From positions 1 through 11,812 of the forward strand of contig CANQEF010000022.1 of NCBI GenBank assembly GCA_947594675.1: 11,812 nucleotides of DNA, in the 5' to 3' direction. Of this stretch, positions 1 through 6,404 are shown piece by piece; the stretch's first letter is position 1; each line of letters begins with the position of its first letter. This DNA is from an uncultured Bacilli bacterium (GTDB taxonomy: Bacteria > Bacillota_I > Bacilli_A > RF39 > UBA660). Below the pieces are notes generated by a model. It saw only the letters and a list, made by a program, of their open reading frames with translations. It was not told where the DNA came from and ran no database searches. The position numbers and the translations under genes were made by a program.

Positions 1-72
1 TTCTGCTACTTCTTCTTGAGATAATTTTTTATCTCTTCTTAGTTTAAATAATCTTTCACCTAAATTATTCAC
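1..72 (-). CDS. XRE-family HTH regulator, N-terminal fragment (runs off left edge)
   Basis: The minus strand reads MNNLGERLFKLRRDKKLSQ then EEVAE from a GTG start at 70-72 and stays open to the window edge. The LRxxKxLSQEEVAE pattern is the start of the first helices of a Cro/C1 (XRE) helix-turn-helix, so the product is probably a DNA-binding regulator. A GAGG at 81-84 lies 8 bases before the GTG, which supports that start; I see no in-frame ATG nearby. Only 24 codons are visible, so the effector or C-terminal part and the total length are unknown. It follows another XRE gene (234-1118) on the same strand, across a spacer containing possible promoter elements. Confidence 0.75.
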   Translation of the reverse strand, partial: MNNLGERLFKLRRDKKLSQEEVAE

Positions 73-92
73 TTTCCTCACCTCACTTAAAA

Positions 93-146
93 ATTATACA
101 TTTTATTTTAGTTGCAATCTACCTGTTTGAATTGGAAATTTGTCAA
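93..146 (-). promoter_or_regulatory. Possible promoter elements for the left-edge XRE gene
   Basis: A perfect TATAAT lies on the minus strand at 93-98, 20 bases upstream of the GTG start at 72, but it has no good -35 at 17 bases. A perfect TTGACA lies at 141-146; its best partner is TAGATT at 116-121 with a long 19-base spacer. Either or both could serve the partial XRE gene. The elements are real matches, but their pairing is uncertain. Confidence 0.4.
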
Positions 147-152
147 CTAAAA

Positions 153-233
153 TTAACATTTTAAATAAATATACCATAGAGCAAAATGATCTTCATCTTT
201 ATCTATATCTGTTTTATAAAATGTAATTTGCAA
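153..233 (-). other. In-frame open extension beyond the XRE stop codon
   Basis: Directly after the TAG at 234-236 the same reading frame stays open for 26 sense codons, from TTG at 231-233 to TAA at 153-155. It reads LQITFYKTDIDKDED then HFALWYIYLKC. The charged and aromatic mix and the GAT/AAA/GAA codons look like coding sequence. It could be the lost C-terminus of the XRE membrane protein cut off by a nonsense change, a readthrough tail, or chance. In DNA this AT-rich a 26-codon open stretch is not rare, so I do not call it a gene. Confidence 0.35.
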
Positions 234-1118
234 CTATTTTATAAATTTTTTTCTATAACTATTATTTATTCTTGCATCAAATCCATCTGGTAAATATTCA
301 AGTGGAATATATTTATTATATTTAATATCCATAAAGTAATTACAAAATATTATTTCAACATATATTATTCTACTATTAGCATCAGTAATTGCATATACAA
401 ATCCTTGATATGAATCAGATTCCATTGCTAATAATTTGTAATTAGTAAATCCTGTTACACCGTAATAGCCAATATAATCTTCAATTCCGTATTTATTTAA
501 TCTTTCAATTTCTTTTTCATATTTAGTTTTTGAATAATCTACTACTAGAAAAGACAAATATTGTTTATCCCATGCGTCTAAATAAACCATTTTAAAATCT
601 TTAACATTTAATTCATTAATCGATTTTGGAAATATTTCTTCTGACATTCCCCATTTGTCTTTATATTTGTTATTAGCATTAACTCCTATAACTTTTTCAT
701 ATTTGTTTGTATCAGTTATTACTTCAGTTTTATTTAAGGCTCCTATAAATATAAATATCCAACTAAAAGCAGTAATTAAACTAACTATAACTATTCCAAT
801 TATAATTAGAATATATTTCAGGATATTTCTTTCTTTTTTCATCTTATAATATTCTTTTAGAATCAAATCAAGATTTTCAATACTATGTGTTTGAATTTCG
901 CTCTTTTCAATTTTTTCTCCACTCAAAAATTCGTTAACATCAATATCTAATATATTGCATAGTTCTTTTAAAACAGAATAGTCTGGCATAGTTTTACCAT
1001 TTTCCCAACGACTTACTGATTTATCAGTTACTCCTAACTTTTCTGCAAGTTGCTCTTGTGTTAATTTTTTCTTTCTTCTTGAATTTGCTATAAACTTTCC
1101 TATTTTTTCTTGATCCAT
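234..1118 (-). CDS. Membrane-anchored XRE-family transcriptional regulator
   Basis: A 294-residue protein. Residues 7-63 form a Cro/C1-type helix-turn-helix (RRKKKLTQEQLAEKLGV, then a recognition helix around TDKSVSRWENGK). A short linker follows, then one hydrophobic helix at about 99-127, then an acidic/aromatic domain of about 165 residues that should lie outside the cell. This layout suggests a one-component sensor-regulator binding DNA from the membrane; its signal and targets are unknown. I start it at the ATG of MDQEKIG because AAAGGAG sits 7 bases upstream; an ATG 19 codons earlier has no ribosome site and would add an atypical leader. No convincing promoter or terminator was found in 1119-1355, which is AT-rich and carries only a direct repeat TTTGTTATC (1262-1270, 1307-1315). 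The frame continues open past its TAG stop, so the C-terminus may be shortened. Confidence 0.85.
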   Translation of the reverse strand: MDQEKIGKFIANSRRKKKLTQEQLAEKLGVTDKSVSRWENGKTMPDYSVLKELCNILDIDVNEFLSGEKIEKSEIQTHSIENLDLILKEYYKMKKERNILKYILIIIGIVIVSLITAFSWIFIFIGALNKTEVITDTNKYEKVIGVNANNKYKDKWGMSEEIFPKSINELNVKDFKMVYLDAWDKQYLSFLVVDYSKTKYEKEIERLNKYGIEDYIGYYGVTGFTNYKLLAMESDSYQGFVYAITDANSRIIYVEIIFCNYFMDIKYNKYIPLEYLPDGFDARINNSYRKKFIK

Positions 1119-1125
1119 AGTTTTG

Positions 1126-1132
1126 CTCCTTT
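1126..1132 (-). promoter_or_regulatory. Ribosome binding site fixing the XRE start
   Basis: The minus strand carries AAAGGAG, with 7 bases to the ATG at 1116-1118. It decides between this start and an upstream in-frame ATG at 1173-1175. Confidence 0.8.
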
Positions 1133-1355
1133 CAAAAAGAAGAATATAACTCCTATTAAATAATAAACAGGACATAAAACGAGAGTTAGATAAATCTCTA
1201 AATTTGTAAATAAATCTAATTTTTAATTACTTCTTAATGTTAATTTTTTAGTCTTTTTAATTTTGTTATCATAAAATAGTGTGTTTTTTGTTCTTTTATT
1301 TTCTACTTTGTTATCTTAAACTAAGAGTTATTTCTATTAAAAATTACTATTTATT

Positions 1356-2399
1356 TTAAAGTTTATTTATGTATTGGCTTAAAGTCAATGGCATAGATCT
1401 TTGACTTCTAATTGCATTAACACCAAAATCTTTTAATTTACTAAATGGTAGTTGTCCTTTTTTATATCTGGTTATTAAATCTATTTTCATGGCTTTTTGT
1501 ATTTTTATATTTTTATCTTTATATTCATAATCAATATTAGTTTCTATTACTTTAAACTTGTACATAATTGATGAATAAGGTAGTCCCATGTAAATATAGA
1601 CAATATCATTTACTTTAATATTTGTAGTCTGTTTCCATATCATTGTTTTCTTCTGTTTTAAAGCCTTTTCGATATCAAAGTATTTTGGATTAGCCGGTAT
1701 AATCCATTCATTTTTAGCATTGTTTTTATTTGTAATTGTATAAGAATAACTTTTTTCAATTAGTTTCATAATTTTTTCGTCTTTTATAGTATCATTTAAT
1801 ATAACTGAAAGCCAATTTTTCTTATTCATATGATATGCTTGATAAAAGCCATCTATTTTTAGTAATTTTTCTATTTCTTTTGGTTCTAGTTTTATATTAA
1901 TTATTTCTACTTCGTCATTAGAATTTTCGTCTAATTTATTTTTAGGAATATTCATTATTATTGCATACCATTTTTTATTATTATTGTTTTTAAAAGTAGC
2001 ATATCCTGGAAATTTTTCCCATTCAAATTCTGGATTATTTCCATATTTTTCTCTTATAGCTTTTACTATTCTGTTAGATTGCTCATATAAAAAAGGTTCT
2101 TCAGTAGAGCAATTATTTTTAATATCTTTTAATAAATTCATAAATTCTTCTTTAACAAGACTTGCAAAAGAACCTAGATTTCCCTCTATGCGAAAGTTAG
2201 TATATTCATCTTTAAAAGATGTATCAAAGACTTTGCCTTTAACTACGCCAGCAGAAGTTATTTCAATATCAATTCTAAAAGCATTGTCCATGATGCTTTT
2301 AGAATATTTGTATAAAGATTTTTCTTTTATAAAACCATATTTAAGTAGTTTTTTGAAATTTATTCTTGTCCTTGTAAATATTTCTTGTTCAATGCTCAT
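1356..2399 (-). CDS. MmcQ/YjbR family protein fused to an EVE/PUA-like domain
   Basis: A 347-residue soluble protein with no signal or membrane segment. Residues 1-95 form an N-terminal alpha/beta part typical of the long Firmicutes members of this family. About 100-222 match the MmcQ/YjbR (CyaY-like) fold, including FEWEKFPGYATF, KWYAIIMNI and the signature-like KNWLSVILNDT. From about 231 to the end comes an EVE/PUA-like segment (EWIIPANPKYFDIEKAL, MIWKQ, VNDIVYIYMGLPYSSIMYKFKV). MmcQ/YjbR proteins are annotated as DNA-binding, and EVE domains are known to bind modified bases or RNA; the cellular role of the fusion is not established. The start has AGGAG 8 bases upstream (2408-2412). It looks monocistronic, with a promoter and structured leader at 2483-2600. 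No clear terminator was seen after it. Confidence 0.82.
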   Translation of the reverse strand: MSIEQEIFTRTRINFKKLLKYGFIKEKSLYKYSKSIMDNAFRIDIEITSAGVVKGKVFDTSFKDEYTNFRIEGNLGSFASLVKEEFMNLLKDIKNNCSTEEPFLYEQSNRIVKAIREKYGNNPEFEWEKFPGYATFKNNNNKKWYAIIMNIPKNKLDENSNDEVEIINIKLEPKEIEKLLKIDGFYQAYHMNKKNWLSVILNDTIKDEKIMKLIEKSYSYTITNKNNAKNEWIIPANPKYFDIEKALKQKKTMIWKQTTNIKVNDIVYIYMGLPYSSIMYKFKVIETNIDYEYKDKNIKIQKAMKIDLITRYKKGQLPFSKLKDFGVNAIRSQRSMPLTLSQYINKL

Positions 2400-2482
2400 A
2401 TTAAACTCTCCTGGGTTATGTAACTTATATATTTATATTTTACTTAAGTATTATTTTGCTACAATGATTTTCTAATTAATTC

Positions 2483-2523
2483 TTGAGTTTTTTTAACTAA
2501 TTTGTTATTAGTAAATAACTCAA
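2483..2523 (-). other. Strong hairpin in the leader of the MmcQ-EVE gene
   Basis: On the minus strand the arms are TTGAGTTATTTACTAAT and ATTAGTTAAAAAAACTCAA around a five-base loop (AACAA). The outer 7 pairs and inner 6 pairs are perfect, with three A-T pairs, one mismatch and a two-base bulge between. No U-run follows on either strand, so it is not a normal intrinsic terminator. It lies about 40 bases inside the transcript predicted from the promoter at 2571-2600 and could be a regulatory leader element or part of a small RNA. Confidence 0.6.
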
Positions 2524-2570
2524 TAATAAAAGTTAATCATATAAAAATTTTTATCACTTCTAATAGTTAA

Positions 2571-2600
2571 ATTATATTACAAAAGATTATTCTTTGACAA
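2571..2600 (-). promoter_or_regulatory. Sigma-A type promoter for the MmcQ-EVE gene
   Basis: The minus strand has TTGTCA (2595-2600, five of six matches to the -35 consensus), an 18-base spacer and a perfect TATAAT (2571-2576). Transcription should begin near 2564, giving a leader of about 165 bases before the ATG at 2399, unusually long for this compact region. Confidence 0.65.
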
Positions 2601-2668
2601 TTAAATAAATATTTTTCTATAAACTAAATTAAGTGACTTTTATTTTCTTTAAAGGAAAAATTTTTTAT

Positions 2669-2719
2669 AAAAAAAGCATATAGATAATTTATTTTAATAA
2701 GTAAGATTTTTCTATATGC
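2669..2719 (-). terminator. Intrinsic terminator of the MATE-CarD operon
   Basis: On the minus strand GCATATAGA (2711-2719) pairs perfectly with TCTATATGC (2676-2684) and is followed directly by seven T (2669-2675). It starts 29 bases past the stop of the CarD-like gene. The loop is long (26 bases), but the stem plus T-run is a clear rho-independent signal. Confidence 0.8.
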
Positions 2720-2748
2720 ATATTTAATAAATTTATAATTGATTTTAG

Positions 2749-3243
2749 TCAGCAACTTAATTCTTCTACTTTTTTAATAATATAATTTTTTGTATTTTCA
2801 AAATCCATTTTTAAAGCAATTGATAATTCATTATATAAATATTTTTCAGCTTGATTAAAGTAGTAGGAATCCTTGTCACTTATTCTTTTATGTTTCATAA
2901 TTCTATCGTTATTTCTTAAATAAGTTGTCTTAATTATTTTGATTAAATCCTCATAAGTACCATAATTAAGTAAATCTTTATAGGTTTTTTCAATATATTT
3001 ATCATTTATATTTACTAGAGGACTTATATTAGGGATATTGTTTATTAGATTATCTGCCTCTTCTTTACTAATAACATCTCTTAAATAGCCTAATTTGTTG
3101 TCTATGGGAATATCAATTTTTAAGGATTCATCATCAATAGGCGTTAGTATATAATAATCTTTACCATTCATTTTATTATTTCTTATTTCTTTTACTATGC
3201 ATACCTCTTTTTTGTATACAACGTAATCATTTTTCTTATACAT
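2749..3243 (-). CDS. CarD/CdnL-like transcription regulator
   Basis: A 164-residue protein. Residues 1-56 fit the RNA-polymerase-interacting beta domain shared by CarD, CdnL and the Mfd transcription-repair factor (YKKNDYVVYKKEVCIVKEI, YYILTPIDD, IDIPIDN, LGYLRDVIS). Residues 60-160 are predicted helical (EEADNLINNIP, DKDSYYFNQAEKYLYNELS), like the C-terminal helical domain of CdnL; the total matches the usual length of about 160. In this family the N-domain contacts the RNAP beta subunit and the C-domain contacts promoter DNA near the -10 to stabilise open complexes. AGGAG (3251-3255) lies 7 bases before the ATG and overlaps the stop codon of the upstream MATE gene, implying coupled translation. 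Divergent members can be local rather than global regulators; which applies here is unknown. Confidence 0.83.
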   Translation of the reverse strand: MYKKNDYVVYKKEVCIVKEIRNNKMNGKDYYILTPIDDESLKIDIPIDNKLGYLRDVISKEEADNLINNIPNISPLVNINDKYIEKTYKDLLNYGTYEDLIKIIKTTYLRNNDRIMKHKRISDKDSYYFNQAEKYLYNELSIALKMDFENTKNYIIKKVEELSC

Positions 3244-3255
3244 TTTTTTACTCCT

Positions 3256-4641
3256 TTACTTTTTTAATTTTTTCAATTCACTATTTAAAAATAATATGGC
3301 TGTTAAAAAGGCCAAAATATCAGCTACTAAAGCACTCCATAACATAGTTACAACATTATGAGTTAAACTAGCAATTATGATAATTGTAGGAACAAAGAAG
3401 ATGACATCTCTTGCAAGAGAAAGAAATGTCGATTTAAAGCTTGCACCCATAGACTGTAAAAGTATAGATATTGATTTTATTTGACAGGTAAAAATAATAC
3501 CACTTAAAAATATTTTCAGGCAATATTTTGCATATTCTAAATATTCAAAAGAATTATTACTACCAAATATATTAATAATTATAGAAGGGAAAAATTCAAA
3601 TAATATAAAGGCTATAAGTCCTATAATTAAATTTATTATTAAAATATATTTTATAGCTTGTTTAACTCTTTTAATATTACCTGCTCCCATGTTGTAGCCA
3701 ATGATTGGCATTCCTCCTAAAGAGACGCCAATTACAATAGAAATAATAATTCCAAATACTTTCATACATATGCCAATAACAGCAAATGGTGTTACAACTC
3801 CATAAGGTTTATGAGAGCTAGCTAGTGTCATGTAACCATATTTACTAACTAAATTATTAGCTACAGCTATTATAATGACAATTGCTAATTGTGTAATTAA
3901 AGAGGCTAGGCCTAAAGAAGTTATTTTTTGACATACAGCTTTATCTAATTTGACTGATTCTTTAGTTATTTTAAAAGATTTAGCCTTTTTTAAATAATAA
4001 ATGCTTAGTATGAATGTTAATATTTGACCAATTATTGTAGCAAGGGCTGCTCCTTTAACACTCATTTTAAAAACAAATATAAATATAGGATCTAAAATAA
4101 TATTAGAAATAGCTCCAACGGTAGTTGCGAACATTGCATATTTAGGACTACTATCACTTCTAATTGATGCGTTTAATCCTTGACCAATTATGTAGAATGG
4201 TAAGCCATAAGTAATAATTCTTAAATAATCTTTAGCATACTGATAGCATTCTACTTCTTTAGGATTGCCTCCAAAAACTTTTAGAATTTCTTTGTTAAAA
4301 ACTAAGGCTATTATAGTTAGTATGAAAGAGCTAAGTATTAAAAGTATAAGACCATTTCCGATAGATTTATTAGCCTTTTCTTTATCTTTGGCACCTAAAG
4401 ATAAATTAAATAAAGCAGCAGAACCGTCTCCAATTAATAAGGCAAAAGCTAGTGAAATTACTGTAAATGGATAAACAATATTAGTAGCGGCATTACCATA
4501 AGCCCCAGCATCACTCCAACCTATAAATATTTGATCAACAATATTATAAAGAGCAGCTACAATCATACTAATAACACATGGTATTGCAAATTTTTTGATT
4601 AATTTAGAAATATCATCTTTTTCTAAATCTAGTTTTTTCAT
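3256..4641 (-). CDS. MATE family multidrug/cation-coupled efflux transporter
   Basis: A 461-residue integral membrane protein with about twelve hydrophobic helices in two similar halves. The opening FAIPCVISMIVAALYNIVDQ then IFIGW is the hallmark first helix of the MATE (MOP superfamily) fold, and the middle of the second half (LGGMPIIGYNMGAGN) matches the corresponding MATE loop. Members export drugs or metabolites in exchange for Na+ or H+; the substrate cannot be read from sequence. Length is typical, with no frameshift. AAAGGAA (4651-4657) lies 9 bases upstream of the ATG. The CarD-like gene follows 12 bases later, so the two are probably cotranscribed and end at the terminator at 2669-2719. 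The upstream spacer holds hairpins that may control expression. Confidence 0.92.
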   Translation of the reverse strand: MKKLDLEKDDISKLIKKFAIPCVISMIVAALYNIVDQIFIGWSDAGAYGNAATNIVYPFTVISLAFALLIGDGSAALFNLSLGAKDKEKANKSIGNGLILLILSSFILTIIALVFNKEILKVFGGNPKEVECYQYAKDYLRIITYGLPFYIIGQGLNASIRSDSSPKYAMFATTVGAISNIILDPIFIFVFKMSVKGAALATIIGQILTFILSIYYLKKAKSFKITKESVKLDKAVCQKITSLGLASLITQLAIVIIIAVANNLVSKYGYMTLASSHKPYGVVTPFAVIGICMKVFGIIISIVIGVSLGGMPIIGYNMGAGNIKRVKQAIKYILIINLIIGLIAFILFEFFPSIIINIFGSNNSFEYLEYAKYCLKIFLSGIIFTCQIKSISILLQSMGASFKSTFLSLARDVIFFVPTIIIIASLTHNVVTMLWSALVADILAFLTAILFLNSELKKLKK

Positions 4642-4662
4642 AAATTTTCATTCCTTTCTTAA

Positions 4663-4696
4663 AGTACGTGGAAAATTTGCTTTTTCACTGCGTACT
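4663..4696 (-). promoter_or_regulatory. Hairpin beside the MATE ribosome site
   Basis: On the minus strand AGTACG (4691-4696) pairs with CGTACT (4663-4668), and inner TG/CA and AAAA/TTTT segments can extend the stem with a small bulge and one mismatch. It ends 5 bases before the AAAGGAA ribosome site and could influence translation initiation, or be a protein operator dyad. The structure is imperfect. Confidence 0.4.
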
Positions 4697-4705
4697 AAAT
4701 TGACT

Positions 4706-4750
4706 TTAGGAATAAAAATACGTAAGCCCTATACAATTGGACTTACGCAT
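4706..4750 (-). other. Possible 14-codon leader peptide overlapping the hairpin
   Basis: An ATG at 4748-4750 opens a short frame (MRKSNCIGLTYFYS, stop TAA at 4706-4708) that covers the whole terminator-like hairpin. Translation through it would block the hairpin, as in ribosome-mediated attenuation of some resistance genes. There is only a weak GAG upstream and no proper ribosome site, so this is a speculative call. Confidence 0.2.
4711..4749 (-). terminator. Terminator-like hairpin between flavodoxin and MATE genes
   Basis: On the minus strand CGTAAG (4742-4747) pairs with CTTACG (4721-4726), then one mismatch and a GG/CC pair, around a nine-base loop. The stem is followed by TATTTTTATT. 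It may simply end the five-gene operon upstream, or, if the promoter at 4804-4833 is used, it would be an attenuator within the MATE leader. Both readings fit the orientation. Confidence 0.6.
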
Positions 4751-4803
4751 ATTTGCAACTCATTGTTAAGTATTGACTTTGTATTTTTCTTCCGACGTTT
4801 ATA

Positions 4804-4833
4804 ATTTTAGCATATTTTTAATTTTTTTGTAAG
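4804..4833 (-). promoter_or_regulatory. Candidate extended -10 promoter for MATE-CarD
   Basis: The minus strand carries CTTACA (4828-4833), an 18-base spacer ending in TGC, and TAAAAT (4804-4809), an extended -10 arrangement. The start would be near 4797, leaving a leader of about 155 bases containing both hairpins. A 9-base direct repeat (AAAGTCAAT on the minus strand; 4772-4780 and 4699-4707) flanks the first hairpin. Confidence 0.45.
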
Positions 4834-4852
4834 TAAAATTTTTTCAATTTAA

Positions 4853-5347
4853 CTAAGTATTAACCCATCTTTCAACAATAGCTTTAGATTCATGTACCTT
4901 TGAACCTTGAATAGCTAGTCCCTCTTTAATAGTGGCACTAGGACATAATTTTTTTAATTCATTAGGTATTGAAGAAAGGCCGCTGCCTTCATGAGTAACA
5001 AAGGGCTTAATTATCTTGTTTTTATAATCTAGATTTTTTAAAGCTGTAAACATTTCTTCTGGCATACCTTCCCAGTATACTGGTGTTCCTATATAGATAA
5101 GGTCATAATTAGAAAGATCAGGAAGTGCATTTTTAATGGGTGCATTATGCGTTTTGGTTCTTTCTTTAGCTTCTTTTATACAAATATCATATTCCTTACT
5201 ATAAGGATTTAGCGGCTCCACTTTAAAAATATCAGCTTTGGTTATTTCTTTTATATATTCAGCAATAACTTCTGTGTTACCCTTATCAATATAACCTACG
5301 GCATAGTTTTCATCTGCTCTACTGAAATAAATGATTATACTTTTCAT
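4853..5347 (-). CDS. Flavodoxin-like FMN protein
   Basis: A 164-residue cytosolic protein of the Flavodoxin_4 type. The N-terminus KSIIIYFSRADENYAVGYID then KGNTEVIAEYI contains the variant phosphate-binding loop of this group. LIYIGTPVYWEGMPEEM is the second FMN loop with its stacking tyrosine/tryptophan, and IIKPFVTHEGSGLSS is the third. Such proteins bind FMN and carry electrons or act as small NAD(P)H-dependent reductases. It is the last gene of a tight run behind a radical SAM enzyme, 17 bases after the zinc-ribbon gene, with AGAGG 6 bases before its ATG. It might supply electrons to the iron-sulfur clusters of that enzyme; this is inference from position, since Flavodoxin_4 proteins also occur alone. 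Confidence 0.85.
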   Translation of the reverse strand: MKSIIIYFSRADENYAVGYIDKGNTEVIAEYIKEITKADIFKVEPLNPYSKEYDICIKEAKERTKTHNAPIKNALPDLSNYDLIYIGTPVYWEGMPEEMFTALKNLDYKNKIIKPFVTHEGSGLSSIPNELKKLCPSATIKEGLAIQGSKVHESKAIVERWVNT

Positions 5348-5364
5348 AACTCACCTCTATTTTT

Positions 5365-6396
5365 TTATTTATTATAATTATTATTTTCTAAAAGCCATTC
5401 TTGTAAATAGTTTATTTCTCCATGACAATAGGGACAAGATTCATCAGTTACTTTAATAGATGCTCCACATCTAGAACATTTAATTAGATTAGCACCTTCC
5501 TTCAGTAATAATTTTTCATGAGGATTTTTTCTTAATAAATATTCTTCTTTAGATATTTTAGATTTTATTTTACCTTGATTAAAGTAAACTATGCGAATTT
5601 CAGCTAATACTTTTATGTATGAAACATTTTCTTTTGAGTAATCGTTAAATTTAAGATAATCGATAACATCAAAATCAATAATATTTTCTTTAGAATAATA
5701 ATATTTTCTTAACTCATAATTCAAATTATTAAAGAAAGTTTTCTTATTAATTTGTGTCTTTTTCCAAAAAGCAATTTGCTTTTCATTTTGTTTATCTTTA
5801 TATCTTTTAATAGGCCCTAATACTATGTAAGCATCTAGTAAATAGAAAAAATAATATAAGATAAAAGATAAGATTAGTCCATAGATAAGTATCTTGGAAA
5901 TATCAATATAATTAAAGGTTCTAGAAGTTGTTTTTATAAATAAAAAGCTTAATATCATACTAATAATCAAGGTAATTATACCTGTTAGTATACGATAAGT
6001 ATTACTTCTTAAAACTCTATCGTAGTGATATTTACTTCCTAAATCTTTTTCTGTGTAATCAATATTATAATAAGTTCTACAGTAAGGACAGCCATCTATA
6101 AAATCCTTTATTTTTGATTCCATACCACAATTTTGACATTTATATTTTTTATTTTCCATAGTTTTAGAAATAAAGGTGTATTCTATACGCGAGTCAAAGT
6201 CTGTTTCTTTATGAATTAAATTAGGTCCTAGATAGTAATCTTTTTCACAACGAATTCCTGCGGTTATATCATCATTAGTTAAGGAATTATCAGTATTTCT
6301 TTCAAATATTTTATTGCCAACGATATACTTTGTTTTTATATTTATTCCATAGTCTTTTAATTTCTTTTTATGAAAAGTATCCGATATTAAAGACAT
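5365..6396 (-). CDS. Two-zinc-ribbon membrane protein with Tim44-like region
   Basis: A 343-residue protein. Zinc ribbon 1 has C87, C90, C103 and C106 (CQNC, CPYC). Two hydrophobic segments follow at about 134-155 and 164-195. Residues about 205-290 resemble a Tim44-like fold as seen in bacterial predicted transport proteins, and zinc ribbon 2 has C307, C310, C321 and C324, ending in a short helix with WLL. That last arrangement (LIKCSRCGASIKVTDESCPYC then EWLLE) is close to the common ending of Tim44-like zinc-ribbon proteins. The ribbons and soluble part probably face the cytosol. The ribosome site AGGAGG (6401-6406) is only 4 bases from the ATG and overlaps the TAG stop of the previous gene. 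The Tim44 link is by pattern memory, and the function is unknown. Confidence 0.72.
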   Translation of the reverse strand: MSLISDTFHKKKLKDYGINIKTKYIVGNKIFERNTDNSLTNDDITAGIRCEKDYYLGPNLIHKETDFDSRIEYTFISKTMENKKYKCQNCGMESKIKDFIDGCPYCRTYYNIDYTEKDLGSKYHYDRVLRSNTYRILTGIITLIISMILSFLFIKTTSRTFNYIDISKILIYGLILSFILYYFFYLLDAYIVLGPIKRYKDKQNEKQIAFWKKTQINKKTFFNNLNYELRKYYYSKENIIDFDVIDYLKFNDYSKENVSYIKVLAEIRIVYFNQGKIKSKISKEEYLLRKNPHEKLLLKEGANLIKCSRCGASIKVTDESCPYCHGEINYLQEWLLENNNYNK

Positions 6397-6404
6397 AAAT
6401 CCTC

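Larger units (their letters stand above)
2400..2748. other. 349-base intergenic region: promoter, leader hairpin, terminator
   Basis: This stretch has no credible gene. From right to left on the minus strand it holds the terminator of the CarD-like gene (2669-2719), an AT-rich spacer, a promoter (2571-2600), a long hairpin (2483-2523), a 10-base perfect palindrome TACTTAAGTA (2441-2450) and the ribosome site of the MmcQ-EVE gene (2408-2412). The only start codon in the leader with a following reading frame gives six codons without a ribosome site. Confidence 0.7.

Noticed and set aside
655..849. Plus-strand hydrophobic frame of 64 codons
   Set aside because: It is the reverse complement of the membrane helix region of the XRE regulator; no ribosome site or family pattern.
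1119..1175. N-terminal extension of 19 residues on the XRE regulator
   Set aside because: The inner ATG has AAAGGAG at ideal spacing and gives the usual HTH N-terminus.
1262..1315. Direct repeat TTTGTTATC 45 bases apart
   Set aside because: Only nine bases long in AT-rich spacer DNA; not part of a larger array and no link to an attachment site.
2441..2450. Perfect palindrome TACTTAAGTA as an operator
   Set aside because: Single short palindrome in AT-rich DNA without a second copy; expected by chance often enough that it does not stand alone.
1984..2475. 163-codon open frame on the plus strand
   Set aside because: It lies opposite the well-supported MmcQ-EVE gene, has no domain pattern, and crosses that gene's ribosome site; it is an antisense shadow of AT-rich coding DNA.
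2524..2545. Six-codon leader frame (MINFYY) before the 2483-2523 hairpin
   Set aside because: No ribosome site and too short to judge.
4773..4805. Plus-strand promoter TTGACT with TATAAT
   Set aside because: The spacer is 21 bases, too long, and it would read into the flavodoxin gene antisense with no plus-strand gene to serve.
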